Below are positions 22,216 through 35,300 of a stretch of 64,000 nt of DNA, in pieces. The stretch's first letter is position 1. Each line of letters begins with the position of its first letter. Under the pieces are notes generated by a model. It had not been told where the DNA came from. It was given only the letters and a program-made list of their open reading frames with translations, and did no database searches. This stretch comes from Eretmocerus hayati (Eukaryota; Arthropoda; Insecta; Hymenoptera; Aphelinidae), in contig CM056742.1 in NCBI GenBank assembly GCA_029851415.1, forward strand, positions 78,234,748 to 78,298,747, in the 5' to 3' direction. The position numbers were made by a program, and so were the translations under genes.

Positions 22216-24400
22216 ACAAGAAAGCGATCCCAATCGAGAAATTTTGGAACAGAGCCTCCTGGACTGTTCTAAAAAAATTCGCGAATTTCAACCCCCGATT
22301 TGGGGGTGTCGTCATTCACCGGGAGGGCTGCGAAAAATTCAGGCACCTTCTTTCGTCACGAGAAAGCGATCTCAATCGAGATATTTTGGAACAGAGCTTC
22401 CTGGCCTGTTCTTGAAAAAATTCCCGAATTTCAACCCCCGATTTGGGGGTGTCGGCATTCACCGGGGGGGCTGCAAAAAATTCGGGCACCCTCTCTCGTC
22501 ACCAGAAAGCGATCCCAATCGAGAAATTTTGGAACAGAGCTTCTGGCCTGTTCTTAAAAAAATTCCCGAAATTCGACCCCCGATTTGGGGGTGTCGGCAT
22601 TCACCGGGGGGGCTGCAAAAAATTCAGGCACCCTCTCTCGTCACAAGAAAGCGATCCCAATCGAGGAATTTTGGAACGGAGCCTCCTGGCCCGTTCTTAG
22701 AAGAATTCCCGAATTTCAACCCCCGATTTGGGGGTGTTGGCAGTCACCGGGGGGGGGGGGCTGCGAAAAATTCAGGCACCTTCTTTCAACACAAAAGAGC
22801 GATCCCAATCGAGAAATTTTGGAATAGAGCCTCCTGGCCTGTTCTTAAAAAAATTCCCGAATTTCAACCCCCGATTTGGGGGTATCGGCGTTCACCGGGG
22901 GGGCTGCGAGGAATTCAGTCACCTTCTTTCGTCACAAGAAAGCGATTCCAATCGAGAAATTTTGGAACAGAGCCTCCTGGCCTGTCCTTGAAAAAGTTCC
23001 CGAATTCCAACCCCCGATTTGGGGGTGTCAGCATTCACCGGGGGAGGGGGGGCTGCATGAAATTCAGGCACCCTCTCTCGTCACAAGAAAGCGATCCCAA
23101 TCGAGAAATTTTGGAACAGAGCCTCCTGGCCTGTTCTCAAAAAATTGCCGAATTTCAATCCCCGATTTGGGGGTGTCGGCATTCACCGGGGGGCTGCGAA
23201 AAATTCAGGCACCTTCTTTCGTCACAAAGAAGCGATCCCAATCGAGAAATTTTGGAACAGAGCCTCCTGGCCTCTTCTTTAAAAGATTCCCGAATTTCAA
23301 CCCCCGCTGTGGGGGTGTCGGCATCCACCGGGAGGGCTGCAAAATATTCAGGCACCTTCTTCCGTCACAAGAAAGCGATCTCAATCGAGATTTCTGAGAA
23401 CAGAGCCTCCTGGCCTGTTCTTAAAAAAATTCCCCAATTTCAACCCCCGATTTGGGGGTGTCGGCATTCACTGGGGGGGGGGGGCTGCAAAAAATTCAGG
23501 CACCTTCTTTCGTCACAAGAAAGCGACCCCAATCGAGAAATTTTGGAACAGAGCCTCCTGGCCTGTTCTAAAAAAATTCCCGAATTTCAACCCCCGATTT
23601 GGGGGTGTCGGCATTCACCGGGGGGGCTGCAAAAAATTCAGGCACCTTCTTTACTCACAAAAAAGCGATCCCAATCGAGTAATTTTGGAACAGAGCCTCC
23701 TGGCCTCTTCTTTGAGAGATACCCGAATTCCAACCCCCGATTTGGGGTCGTCGCGATTCACCGAGGAGGGGGGCTGCAGAAAATTCAGGCACCCTCTCTC
23801 GTCACAAGAAAGCGATCCCAATCGAGAAATTTTGGAACAGAGCCTCCTGGCCTGTTCTAAAAAAATTCGCGAATTTCAACCCCCGATTTGGGGATATCGT
23901 CATTCACCGGGAGGGCTGCGAAAAATTCAGGCACCTTCTTTCGTCACGGAAAAGCGATCGGAATCGAGAAATTTTGGAACAGAGCCTCCTGGCCTCTTCT
24001 TTAAAAGATTCCCGAATTTCAACCCCCGATGTGGGGGTGTCGGCATCCACTGGGAGGGCTGCAAAAAATTCAGGCACCTTCTCCCGTCACGAGAAAGCGA
24101 TCTCAATCGAGATTTTTGAGAACAGAGCCTCCTGGCCTGTTCATAAAAAAATTCCCGAATTTCAACCCCCGATTTGGGGGTGTCGGCATTCACTGGGGGG
24201 GCTGCAAAAAATTCAGGCACCTTCTTTCGTCACAAGAAAGCGATCCCAATCGAGAAATTCTGGAACAGAGCCTCCTGGCCCGTTCTTAAAAAAATTCCCG
24301 AAATTCAACCCCCGATTTGGGCGTGTCGGCATTCACCGGGGGGGCTGCAAAAAATTCAAGCACCCTCTCTCGTCCCAAGGAAGCGACCCCAATCGAGAAA
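22150..24400 (+). repeat. Mosaic zone, partner of 15.7-17.9 kb
   Basis: Holds type I, E, F and B units in an order partly shared with 15.7-17.9 kb and with 27.3-29.5 kb (spacing about 5,046 at the GGGTGTCGTCATTC unit). The G tract near 23,040 is interrupted by A. From about 24.2 kb it passes into the same order as the seven-unit repeat at 18.99-19.7 kb. Confidence 0.6.
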
Positions 24401-24849
24401 TTTTGGAACAGAGCCTCATGGCCTGTTCTAAAAAAATTGCCGAATTTCAATCCCCGATTTGGGGGTGTCGGCATTCACCGGGGGGGCTGCAAAAAATTCA
24501 GGCACCTTCTTTCGTCACAAAAAAGCGATCCCGATCGAGAAATTTTGGAACAGAGCCTCCTGTCCTCTTCTTTAAGAGATTCCCGGATTTCAACCCCCGA
24601 TTTGGGGTCGTCGCCATTCACTGGGGAGGGGGGCTGCAAAAAATTCAGGCACCCTCTCTCGTCACAAGAAAGCGATCCCAATCGAGAAATTTTGGAACAG
24701 AGCCTCCTGGCCTATTCTTAAGGAAATTCCCGAAATTCAAGCCCCGATTTGGGGGTTTCGACATTCACCGGGGGTGCTGCAAAGAATTGAGGCACCTTCT
24801 ACCGTCACAAGAAAGCGATCCCAATCGAGAAATTTTGGAACAGAGCCCC

Positions 24850-26385
24850 TTGGCCTGTTCTAAAAAAATTCCGAATTTCAACCCCCGATTTGGGGGTGTC
24901 GGCATTCATCGGGGGGGCTGCAAAAAATTCAGGAACCTTCTTTCGTCACAAAAAAGCGATCGGGATCGAGAAATTTTGGAACAGAGCCTCCTGGCCTCTT
25001 CTTTAAAAGATTCCCGAATTTCAACCCCCGATTTGGGGGTGTCGGCATCCACCGGGAGGGCTGCAAAAAATTCAGGTACCTTCTTTCGTCACAAGAAAGC
25101 GATCCCAATCGAGAAATTTTGGAACAGAGCCTCCTGGCCCGTTCTTAAAGAAATTCCCGAAATTCAACCCCCAATTTGGGGGTGTCGGCATTCACCGGGG
25201 GGGCTGCAAAAAATTCAAGCACCCTCTCTCGTCACAAGGAAGCGACCCCAATCGAGAAATTTTGGAACAGAGCCTCCTATCCCGTTCTTAAGAAAATTCC
25301 CGAAATTCAACCCCCAATTTGGGGGTGTCGGCATTCACCGGGGGGGCTGCAAAAAATTCAAGCACCCTCTCTCGTCACGAGGAAGCGACCCCAATCGAGA
25401 AATTTTGGAACAGAGCCTCCTGGCCTGTTCTAAAAAAATTCCCGAATATCAACCCCCGATTTGGGGGTGTCGGCAATCACCGGGGGGGCTGCAAAAAATT
25501 CAGGCACCTTCTTTCGTCACAAAAAAGCGATCCCAATCGAGAAATTTTGGAACAGAGCCTCCTGGCCTCTTCTTTAAGAGATACCCGAATTCCAACCCCC
25601 GATTTGGGGTCGTCGCCATTCACCGAGGAGGGGGGGCTGCAAAAAATTCAGGCACCCTCTCTCGTCACAAGAAAGCGATCCCAATCGAGAAATTTTGGAA
25701 CAGAGCCTCCTGGCCTGTTCTAAAAAAATTCGCGAATTTCAACCCCCGATTTGGGGGTGTCGGCATCCACCGGGAGGGCTGCAAAAAATTCAGGTACCTT
25801 CTTTCGTCACAAGGAAGCGATCCCAATCGAGAAATTTTGGAACAGAGCCTCCTTGCCCGTTCTTAAAGGAATTCCCGAAATTCAACCCCCAATTTGGGGG
25901 TGTCGGCATTCACCGGGGGGGCTGCAAAAAATTCAAGCACCCTCTCTCGTCACAAGGAAGCGACCCCAATCGAGAAATTTTGGAACAGAGCCTCCTGGCC
26001 CGTTCTTAAGAAAATTCCCGAAATTCAACCCCCAATTTGGGGGTGTCGGCATTCACCGGGGGGGGCTGCAAAAAATTCAAGCACCCTCTCTCGTCACGAG
26101 GAAGCGACCCCAATCGAGAAATTTTGGAACAGAGCCTCCTGGCCTGTTCTAAAAAAATTCCCGAATTTCAACCCCCGATTTGGGGGTGTCGGCATTCACC
26201 GGGGGGGCTGCAAAAAATTCAGGCACCTTCTTTCGTCACAAAAAAGCGATCCCAATCGAGAAATTTTGGAACAGAGCCTCCTGGCCTCTTCTTTAAGAGA
26301 TACCCGAATTCCAACCCCGATTTGGGGTCGTCGCCATTCACCGAGGAGGGGGGGCTGCAAAAAATTCAGGCACCCTCTCTCGTCA
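24850..26385 (+). repeat. Duplicated ~11-unit segment, second copy
   Basis: Partner of 20,670-22,215. Most of it lies inside copy A of the 15.3-kb duplication, so a third version follows at 40.2-41.7 kb. Confidence 0.7.
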
Positions 26386-27479
26386 CCAGAAAGCGATCCC
26401 AATCGAGAAATTTTGGAACAGAGCTTCTGGCCTGTTCTTAAAAAAATTCCCGAAATTCGACCCCCGATTTGGGGGTGTCGGCATTCACCGGGGGGGGGGG
26501 GCTGCAAAAAATTCAGGCACCCTCTCTCGTCACAAGAAAGCGATCCCAATCGAGGAATTTTGGAACGGAGCCTCCTGGCCCGTTCTTAAAAGAATTCCCG
26601 AATTTCAACCCCTGATTTGGGGGTGTTGGCAGTCACCGGGGGGGGGGGGGCTGCGAAAAATTCAGGCACCTTCTTTCGTCACAAAAAAGCGATCCAAATC
26701 GAGAAATTTTGGAACAGAGCCTCCTGGCCTCTTCTTCAAAAGATCCCCGAATTTCAACCCCCGATGTGGGGGTGTCGGCATCCACCGGGAGGGCTGCAAA
26801 AAATTCAGGCACCTTCTTTCGTCACAAGAAAGCGATCTCAATCGAGATTTCTGAGAACAGAGCCTCCTGGCCTGTTCTTAAAAAAATTCCCGAATTTCAA
26901 CCCCCGATTTGGGGGTGTCGGCATTCACTGGGGGGGGGGGGGCTGCAAAAAATTCAGGCACCTTCTTTCGTCACAAGAAAGCGACCCCAATCGAGAAATT
27001 TTGGAACAGAGCCTCCTGGCCTGTTCTAAAAAAATTCCCGAATTTCAACCCCCGATTTGGGGGTGTCAGCATTCACCGGGGGGGCTGCAAAAAATTCAGG
27101 CACCTTCTTTCGTCACAAAAAAGCGATCCCAATCGAGAAATTTTGGAACAGAGCCTCCTGGCCTCTTCTTTAAGAGATACCCGAATTCCAACCCCCGATT
27201 TGGGGTCGTCGCCATTCACCGAGGAGGGGGGCTGCAAAAAATTCAGGCACCCTCTCTCGTTACAAGAAAGCGATCCCAATCGAGAAATTTTGGAACAGAG
27301 CCTCCTGGCCTGTTCTAAAAAAATTCGCGAATTTCAACCCCCGATTTGGGGATGTCGTCATTCACCGGGAGGGCTGCGCAAAATTCAGGCACCTTCTTTC
27401 GTCACGAGAAAGCGATCTCAATCGAGATATTTTGGAACAGAGCCTCCTGGCCTGTTCTTGAAAAAATTCCCGAATTTCA

Positions 27480-28055
27480 ACCCCCGATTTGGGGGTGTCG
27501 GCATTCACCGGGGGGGCTGCAAAAAATTCGGGCACCCTCTCTCGTCACCAGAAAGCGATCCCAATCGAAAAATTTTGGAACAGAGCTTCTGGCCTGTTCT
27601 TAAAAAAATTCCCGAAATTCGACCCCCGATTCGGGGGTGTCGGCATTCACCGGGGGGGGGCTGCAAAATATTCAGGCACCCTCTCTCGTCACAAGAAAGC
27701 GATCCCAATCGGGGAATTTTGGAACAGAGCCTCCTGGCCTGTTCTTGAAAAAATTCCCGAATTTCAACCCCCGATTTGGGGGTGTCGGCATTCACCGGGG
27801 GGGCTGCAAAAAATTCGGGCACCCTCTCTCGTCACCAGAAAGCGATCCCAATCGAAAAATTTTGGAACAGAGCTTCTGGCCTGTTCTCAAAAAAATTCCC
27901 GAAATTCGACCCCCGATTCGGGGGTGTCGGCATTCACCGGGGGGGGGGGGGCTGCAAAATATTCAGGCACCCTCTCTCGTCACAAAAAAGCGATCCCAAT
28001 CGAGAAATTTTGGAACAGAGCCTCCTGGCCTGTTCTAAAAAAATTCACGAATTTC
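27480..28055 (+). repeat. Two-unit tandem duplication inside copy A
   Basis: A type I unit followed by a unit with CCCGATTCGGGGG and CTGCAAAATATTC occurs twice at 287-base spacing (27,480-27,767 and 27,767-28,055). The G tract is 9 in the first and 13 in the second. The same pair is present in copy B at about 42.77-43.35 kb. Confidence 0.7.
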
Positions 28056-28594
28056 AACCCCCGATTTGGGGGTGTTGGCATTCACCGGGGAGGCTGCGAA
28101 AAATTCAGGTACCTTCTTTCGTCACAAGAAAGCGATCCCAATCGAGGAATTTTGGAACAGAGCCTCCTGGCCCGTTCTTAAAGGAATTCCCGAAATTCAA
28201 CCCCCAATTTGGGGGTGTCGGCATTCACCGGGGGGGCTGCAAAAAATTCAAGCACCCTCTCTCGTCACAAGGAAGCGACCCCAATCGAGAAATTTTGGAA
28301 CAGAGCCTCCTGGCCCGTTCTTAAAAAAATTCCCGAAATTCAACCCCCAATTTGGGGGTGTCGGCATTCACCGGGGGGGCTGCAAAAAATTCAAGCACCC
28401 TCTCTCGTCACGAGGAAGCGACCCCAATCGAGAAATTTTGGAACAGAGCCTCCTGGCCTGTTCTAAAAAAATTCCCGAATTTCAACCCCCGATTTGGGGG
28501 TGTCGGCATTCACCGGGGGGGCTGCAAAAAATTCAGGCACCTTCTTTCGTCACAAAAAAGCGATACCAATCGAGAAATTTCGGAACAGAGCCTC

Positions 28595-30190
28595 CTGGCC
28601 TCTTCTTTAAGAGATACCCGAATTCCAACCCCCGATTTGGGGTCGTCGCCATTCACCGAGGAGGGGGGCTGCAAAAAATTCAGGCACCCTCTCTCGTCAC
28701 AAGAGAGCGATCCCAATCGAGAAATTTTGGAACAAAGCCTCCTGGCCTGTTCTTGAAAAAATTCCCGAATTTCAACCCCCGATTTGGGGGTGTCGGCATT
28801 CACCGGGGGGGCTGCAAAAAATTCGGGCACCCTCTCTCGTCACCAGAAAGCGATCCCAATCGAGAAATTTTGGAACAGAGCTTCTGGCCTGTTCTTAAAA
28901 AAATTCCCGAAATTCGACCCCCGATTTGGGGGTGTCGGCATTCACCGGGGGGGCTGCAAAAAATTCAGGCACCCTCTCTCGTCACAAGAAAGCGATCCCA
29001 ATCGAGGAATTTTGGAACAGAGCCTCCTGGCCCGTTCTTAAAAGAATTCCCGAATTTCAACCCCCGATTTGGGGGTGTTGGCAGTCACCGGGGGGGGGGG
29101 GGGCTGCGAAAAATTCAGGCACCTTCCTTCAACACAAAAAAGCGATCCCAATCGAGAAATTTTGGAACAGAGCCTCCCGGCCTGTTCTTAAAAAAATTAC
29201 CGAATTTCAACCCCCGATTTGGGGGTGTCGGCATTCACCGGGGGGGCTGCAAAAAATTCAGGCACCTTCTTTCAACACAACAAAGCGATCCCGATCGAGG
29301 AATTTTGGAACAGAGCCTCCTGGCCTGTTCTTAAAAAAATTCCCGAATTTCAACCCCCGATTTGGGGGTGTCGGCATTCACCGGGGGGGCTGCGAGGAAT
29401 TCAGTCACCTTCTTTCGTCACAAGAGAGCGATTCCAATCGAGAAATTTTGGAACAGAGCCTCCTGGCCTGTCCTTGAATAAATTCCCGAATTCCAACCCC
29501 CGATTTGGGGGTGTCAGCATTCACCGGGGGGGGGGGGGCTGCATGAAATTCAGGCACCCTCTCTCGTCACAAGAAACCGATCCCAATCGAGAAATTTTGG
29601 AACAGAGCCTCCTGGCCTGTTCTAAAAAAATTCCCGAATTTCAACCCCCGATTTGGGGGTGTCGGCATTCACCGGGGGGGCTGCAAAAAATTCAGGCATC
29701 TTCTTTCGTCACAAAAAAGCGATCGGAATCGAGAAATTTTGGAACAGAGCCTCCTGGCCTCTTCTTTAAAAGATTCCCGAATTTCAACCCCCGATTTGGG
29801 GTTGTCGGCATCCACCGGGAGGGCTGCAAAAAATTCAGGCACCTTCTTCCGTCACGAGAAACCGATCTCATTCGAGATATTTGAGAACAGAGCCTCCTGG
29901 CCTGTTCTTAAAAAAATTCCCGAATTTCAACCCCCGATTTGGGGGTGTCGGCATTCACTGGGGGGGCTGCAAAAAATTCAGGCACCTTCTTTCGTCACAA
30001 GAAAGCGATCCCAATCGAGAAATTCTGGAACAGAGCCTCCTGGCCCGTTCTTAAAAAAATTCCCGAAATTCAACCCCCGATTTGGGCGTGTCGGCATTCA
30101 CCGGGGGGGCTGCAAAAAATTCAAGCACCCTCTCTCGTCACAAGGAAGCGACCCCAATCGAGAAATTTTGGAACAGAGCCTCCTGGCCTG
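28595..30190 (+). repeat. Eleven-unit segment repeated at 15-unit spacing, first copy
   Basis: Matches 30,752-32,355 at spacings of 2,157-2,159, including rare marks such as CTTCCTTCAACACAAAAAAG, AATTACCGAATTTC, GCGAGGAATTCAGTCACC and GTCCTTGAATAAATTCCC. Duplicated again in copy B. Confidence 0.75.
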
Positions 30191-30751
30191 TTCTAAAAAA
30201 ATTGCCGAATTTCAATCCCCGATTTGGGGGTGTCGGCATTCACCGGGGGGCTGCAAAAAATTCAGGCACCTTCTTTCGTCACAAAAAAGCGATCCCAATC
30301 GAGAAATTTTGGAACAGAGCCTCCTGGCCTGTTCTTAAGAAAATTCCCGAATTTCAACCCCCGATTTGGGGGTTTCGGCATTCACCGGGGGTGCTGCAAA
30401 AAATTGAGGCACCTTCTATCGTCACAAGAAAGCGATCCCAATCGAGAAACTTTGGAACAGAGCCCCTTGGCCTGTTCTAAAAAAATTCCCGAATTTCAAC
30501 CCCCGATTTGGGGGTGTCGGCATTCATCGGGGGGGCTGCAAAAAATTCAGGCACCTTCTTTCGTCACAAGAAAGCGATCGGAATCGAGAAATTTTGGAAC
30601 AGAGCCTCCTGGCCTCTTCTTTCAAAGATTCCCGAATTCCAACCCCCGATTTGGGGGTGTCGGCATCCACCGGGGGGGCTGCACAAAATTCAGGCACCTT
30701 CTTTCGTCACAAAAAAGCGATCCCAATCGAGAAATTTTGGAACAGAGCCTC

Positions 30752-32355
30752 CTGGCCTCTTCTTTAAGAGATACCCGAATTCCAACCCCCGATTTGGGGT
30801 CGTCGCCATTCACCGAGGAGGGGGGCTGCAAAAAATTCAGGCACCCTCTCTCGTCACAAGAGAGCGATCCCAATCGAGAAATTTTGGAACAAAGCCTCCT
30901 GGCCTGTTCTTGAAAAAATTCCCGAATTTCAACCCCCGATTTGGGGGTGTCGGCATTCACCGGGGGGGCTGCAAAAAATTCGGGCACCCTGTCTCGTCAC
31001 CAGAAAGCGATCCCAATCGAGAAATTTTGGAACAGAGCTTCTGGCCTGTTCTTAAAAAAATTCCCGAAATTCGACCCCCGATTTGGGGGTGTCGGCATTC
31101 ACCGGGGGGGCTGCAAAAAATTCAGGCACCCTCTCTCGTCACAAGAAAGCGATCCCAATCGAGGAATTTTGGAACAGAGCCTCCTGGCCCGTTCTTAAAA
31201 GAATTCCCGAATTTCAACCCCCGATTTGGGGGTGTTGGCAGTCACCGGGGGGGGGGGGGAGGCTGCGAAAAATTCAGGCACCTTCCTTCAACACAAAAAA
31301 GCGATCCCAATCGAGGAATTTTGGAACAGAGCCTCCCGGCCTGTTGTTAAAAAAATTACCGAATTTCAACCCCCGATTTGGGGGTGTCGGCATTCACCGG
31401 GGGGGCTGCAAAAAATTCAGGCACCTTCTTTCAACACAACAAAGCGATCCCGATCGAAGAATTTTGGAACAGAGCCTCCTGGCCTGTTCTTAAAAAAATT
31501 CCCGAATTTCAACCCCCGATTTGGGGGTGTCGGCATTCACCGGGGGGGCTGCGAGGAATTCAGTCACCTTCTTTCGTCACAAGAGAGCGATTCCAATCGA
31601 GAAATTTTGGAACAGAGCCTCCTGGCCTGTCCTTGAATAAATTCCCGAATTCCAACCCCCGATTTGGGGGTGTCAGCATTCACCGGGGGGGGGGGGGCTG
31701 CTTGAAATTCAGGCACCCTCTCTCGTCACAAGAAAGCGATCCCAATCGAGAAATTTTGGAACAGAGCCTCCTGGCCTGTTCTAAAAAAATTCCCGAATTT
31801 CAACACCCGATTTGGGGGTGTCGGCATTCACCGGGGGGGCTGCAAAAAATTCAGGCATCTTCTTTCGTCACAAAAAAGCGATCGGAATCGAGAAATTTTG
31901 GAACAGAGCCTCCTGGCCTCTTCTTTAAAAGATTCCCGAATTTCAACCCCCGATTTGGGGGTGTCGGCATCCACCGGGAGGGCTGCAAAAAATTCAGGCA
32001 CCTTCTTCCGTCACGAGAAAGCGATCTCATTCGAGATATTTGAGAACAGAGCCTCCTGGCCTGTTCTTAAAAAAATTCCCGAATTTCAACCCCCGATTTG
32101 GGGGTGTCGGCATTCACTGGGGGGGGGCTGCAAAAAATTCAGGCACCTTCTTTCGTCACAAGAAAGCGATCCCAATCGAGAAATTCTGGAACAGAGCCTC
32201 CTGGCCCGTTCTTAAAAAAATTCCCGAAATTCAACCCCCGATTTGGGCGTGTCGGCATTCACCGGGGGGGGGGGGGCTGCAAAAAATTCAAGCACCCTCT
32301 CTCGTCACAAGGAAGCGACCCCAATCGAGAAATTTTGGAACAGAGCCTCCTGGCC
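30752..32355 (+). repeat. Eleven-unit segment repeated at 15-unit spacing, second copy
   Basis: Second copy of 28,595-30,190. Differences include GGGAGGCTGCG after the G tract at 31,247, CTGTTGTTAAAAAAATTACC near 31,344 and CTGCTTGAAATTC near 31,700. Confidence 0.75.
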
Positions 32356-32364
32356 TGTTCTTAA

Positions 32365-35300
32365 GAAAATTCCCGAATTTCAACCCCCGATTTGGGGGTG
32401 TCGGCATTCATCGGGGGGGCTGCAAAAAATTCAGGCACCTTCTTTCGTCACAATAAAGCGATCGGAATCGAGAAATTTTGGAACAGAGCCTCCTGGCCTC
32501 TTCTTTCAAAGATTCCCGAATTCCAACCCCCGATTTGGGGGTGTCGGCATCCACCGGGGGGGCTGCAAAAAATTCAGGCACCTTCTTTCGTCACAAAAAA
32601 GCGATCCCAATCGAGAAATTTTGGAACAGAGCCTCCTGGCCTCTTCTTTAAGAGATACCCGAATTCCAACGCCCGATTTGGGGTCGTCGCCATTCACCGA
32701 GGAGGGGGGCTGCAAAAAATTCAGGCACCCTCTCTCGTCACAAGAAAGCGATCCCAATCGAGAAATTTTGGAACAGAGCCTCCTGGCCCGTTCTTAAAAA
32801 AATTCCCGAAATTCAACCCCCAATTTGGGGGTGTCGGCATTCACCGGCGGGGCTGCAAAAAATTCAAGCACCCTCTCTCGTCACGAGGAAGCGACCCCAA
32901 TCGAGAAATTTTGGAACAGAGCCTCCTGGCCTGTTCTAAAAAAATTCCCGAATTTCAACCCCCGATTTGGGGGTGTCGGCATTCACCGGGGGGGCTGCAA
33001 AAAATTCAGGCACCTTCTTTCGTCACAAAAAAGCGATACCAATCGAGAAATTTCGGAACAGAGCCTCCTGGCCTCTTCTTTAAGAGATACCCGAATTCCA
33101 ACCCCCGATTTGGGGTCGTCGCCATTCACCGAGGAGGGGGGCTGCAAAAAATTCAGGCACCCTCTCTCGTCACAAGAGAGCGATCCCAATCGAGAAATTT
33201 TGGAACAAAGCCTCCTGGCCCGTTCTTGAAAAAATTCCCGAATTTCAACCCCCGATTTGGGGGTGTCGGCATTCACCGGGGGGCTGCAAAAAATTCAGGC
33301 ACCTTCTTTCGTCACAAAAAAGCGATCCCAATCGAGAAATTTTGGAACAGAGCCTCCTGTCCTCTTCTTTAAGAGATTCCCGGATTTCAACCCCCGATTT
33401 GGGTTCGTCGCCATTCACCGGGGAGGGGGGCTGCAAAAAATTCAGGCACCCTCTCTCGTCACAAGAAAGCGATCCCAATCGAGAAATTTTGGAACAGAGT
33501 CTCCTGGCCTGTTCTTAAGAAAATTCCCGAATTTCAACCCCCGATTTGGGGGTTTCGGCATTCACCGGGGGTGCTGCAAAAAATTGAGGCACCTTCTATC
33601 GTCACAAGAAAGCGATCCCAATCGAGAAATTTTGGAACAGAGCCCCTTGGCCTGTTCTAAAAAAATTCCCGAATTTCAACCCCCGATTTGGGGGTGTCGG
33701 CATTCATCGGGGGGGCTGCAAAAAATTCAGGCACCTTCTTTCGTCACAAGAAAGCGATCGGAATCGAGAAATTTTGGAACAGAGCCTCCTGGCCTCTTCT
33801 TTCAAAGATTCCCGAATTCCAACCCCCGATTTGGGGGTGTCGGCATCCACCGGAGGGGCTGCAAAAAATTCAGGCACCTTCTTTCGTCACAAAAAAGCGA
33901 TCCCAATCGAGAAATTTTGGAACAGAGCCTCCTGGCCTCTTCTTCAAGAGATACCCGAATTCCAACCCCCGATTTGGGGTCGTCGCCATTCACCGAGGAG
34001 GGGGGCTGCAAAAAATTCAGGCACCCTCTCTCGTCACAAGAAAGCGATCCCAATCGAGAAATTTTGGAACAGAGCCTCCTGGCCCGTTCTTAAAAAAATT
34101 CCCGAAATTCAACCCCCAATTTGGGGGTGTCGGCATTCACCGGCGGGGCTGCAAAAAATTCAAGCACCCTCTCTCGTCACGAGGAAGCGACCCCAATCGA
34201 GAAATTTTGGAACAGAGCCTCCTGGCCTGTTCTAAAAAAATTCCCGAATTTCAACCCCCGATTTGGGGGTGTCGGCATTCACCGGGGGGGCTGCAAAAAA
34301 TTCAGGCACCTTCTTTCGTCACAAAAAAGCGATACCAATCGAGAAATTTCGGAACAGAGCCTCCTGGCCTCTTCTTTAAGAGATACCCGAATTCCAACCC
34401 CCGATTCGGGGTCGTCGCCATTCACCGAGGAGGGGGGCTGCAAAAAATTCAGGCACCCTCTCTCGTCACAAGAGAGCGATCCCAATCGAGAAATTTTGGA
34501 ACAAAGCCTCCTGGCCCGTTCTTGAAAAAATTCCCGAATTTCAACCCCCGATTTGGGGGTGTCGGCATTCACCGGGGGGCTGCAAAAAATTCAGGCACCT
34601 TCTTTCGTCACAAAAAAGCGATCCCAATCGAGAAATTTTGGAACAGAGCCTCCTGTCCTCTTCTTTAAGAGATTCCCGGATTTCAACCCCCGATTTGGGT
34701 TCGTCGCCATTCACCGGGGAGGGGGGCTGCAAAAAATTCAGGCACCCTCTCTCGTCACAAGAGAGCGATCCCAATCGAGAAATTTTGGAACAAAGCCTCC
34801 TGGCCTGGTCTTGAAAAAATTCCCGAATTTCAACCCCCGATTTGGGGGCGTCGGCATTCACCGGGGGGGCTGCAAAAAATTCGGGCACCCTCTCTCGTCA
34901 CCAGAAAGCGATCCCAATCGAGAAATTTTGGAACAGAGCTTCTGGCCTGTTCTTAAAAAAATTCCCGAAATTCGACCCCCGATTTGGGGGTGTCGGCATT
35001 CACCGGGGGGGCTGCAAAAAATTAAGGCACCCTCTCTCGTCACAAGAAAGCGATCCCAATCGAGGAATTTTGGAACAGAGCCTCCTGGCCCGTTCTTAAA
35101 AGAATTCCCGAATTTCAACCCCCGATTTGGGGGTGTTGGCAGTCACCGGGGGGGGGCTGCGAAAAATTCAGGCACCTTCCTTCAACACAAAAAAGCGATC
35201 CCAATCGAGAAATTTTGGAACAGAGCCTCCTGGCCTCTTCTTCAAGAGATACCCGAATTCCAACCCCCGATTTGGGGTCGTCGCCATTCACCGAGGAGGG

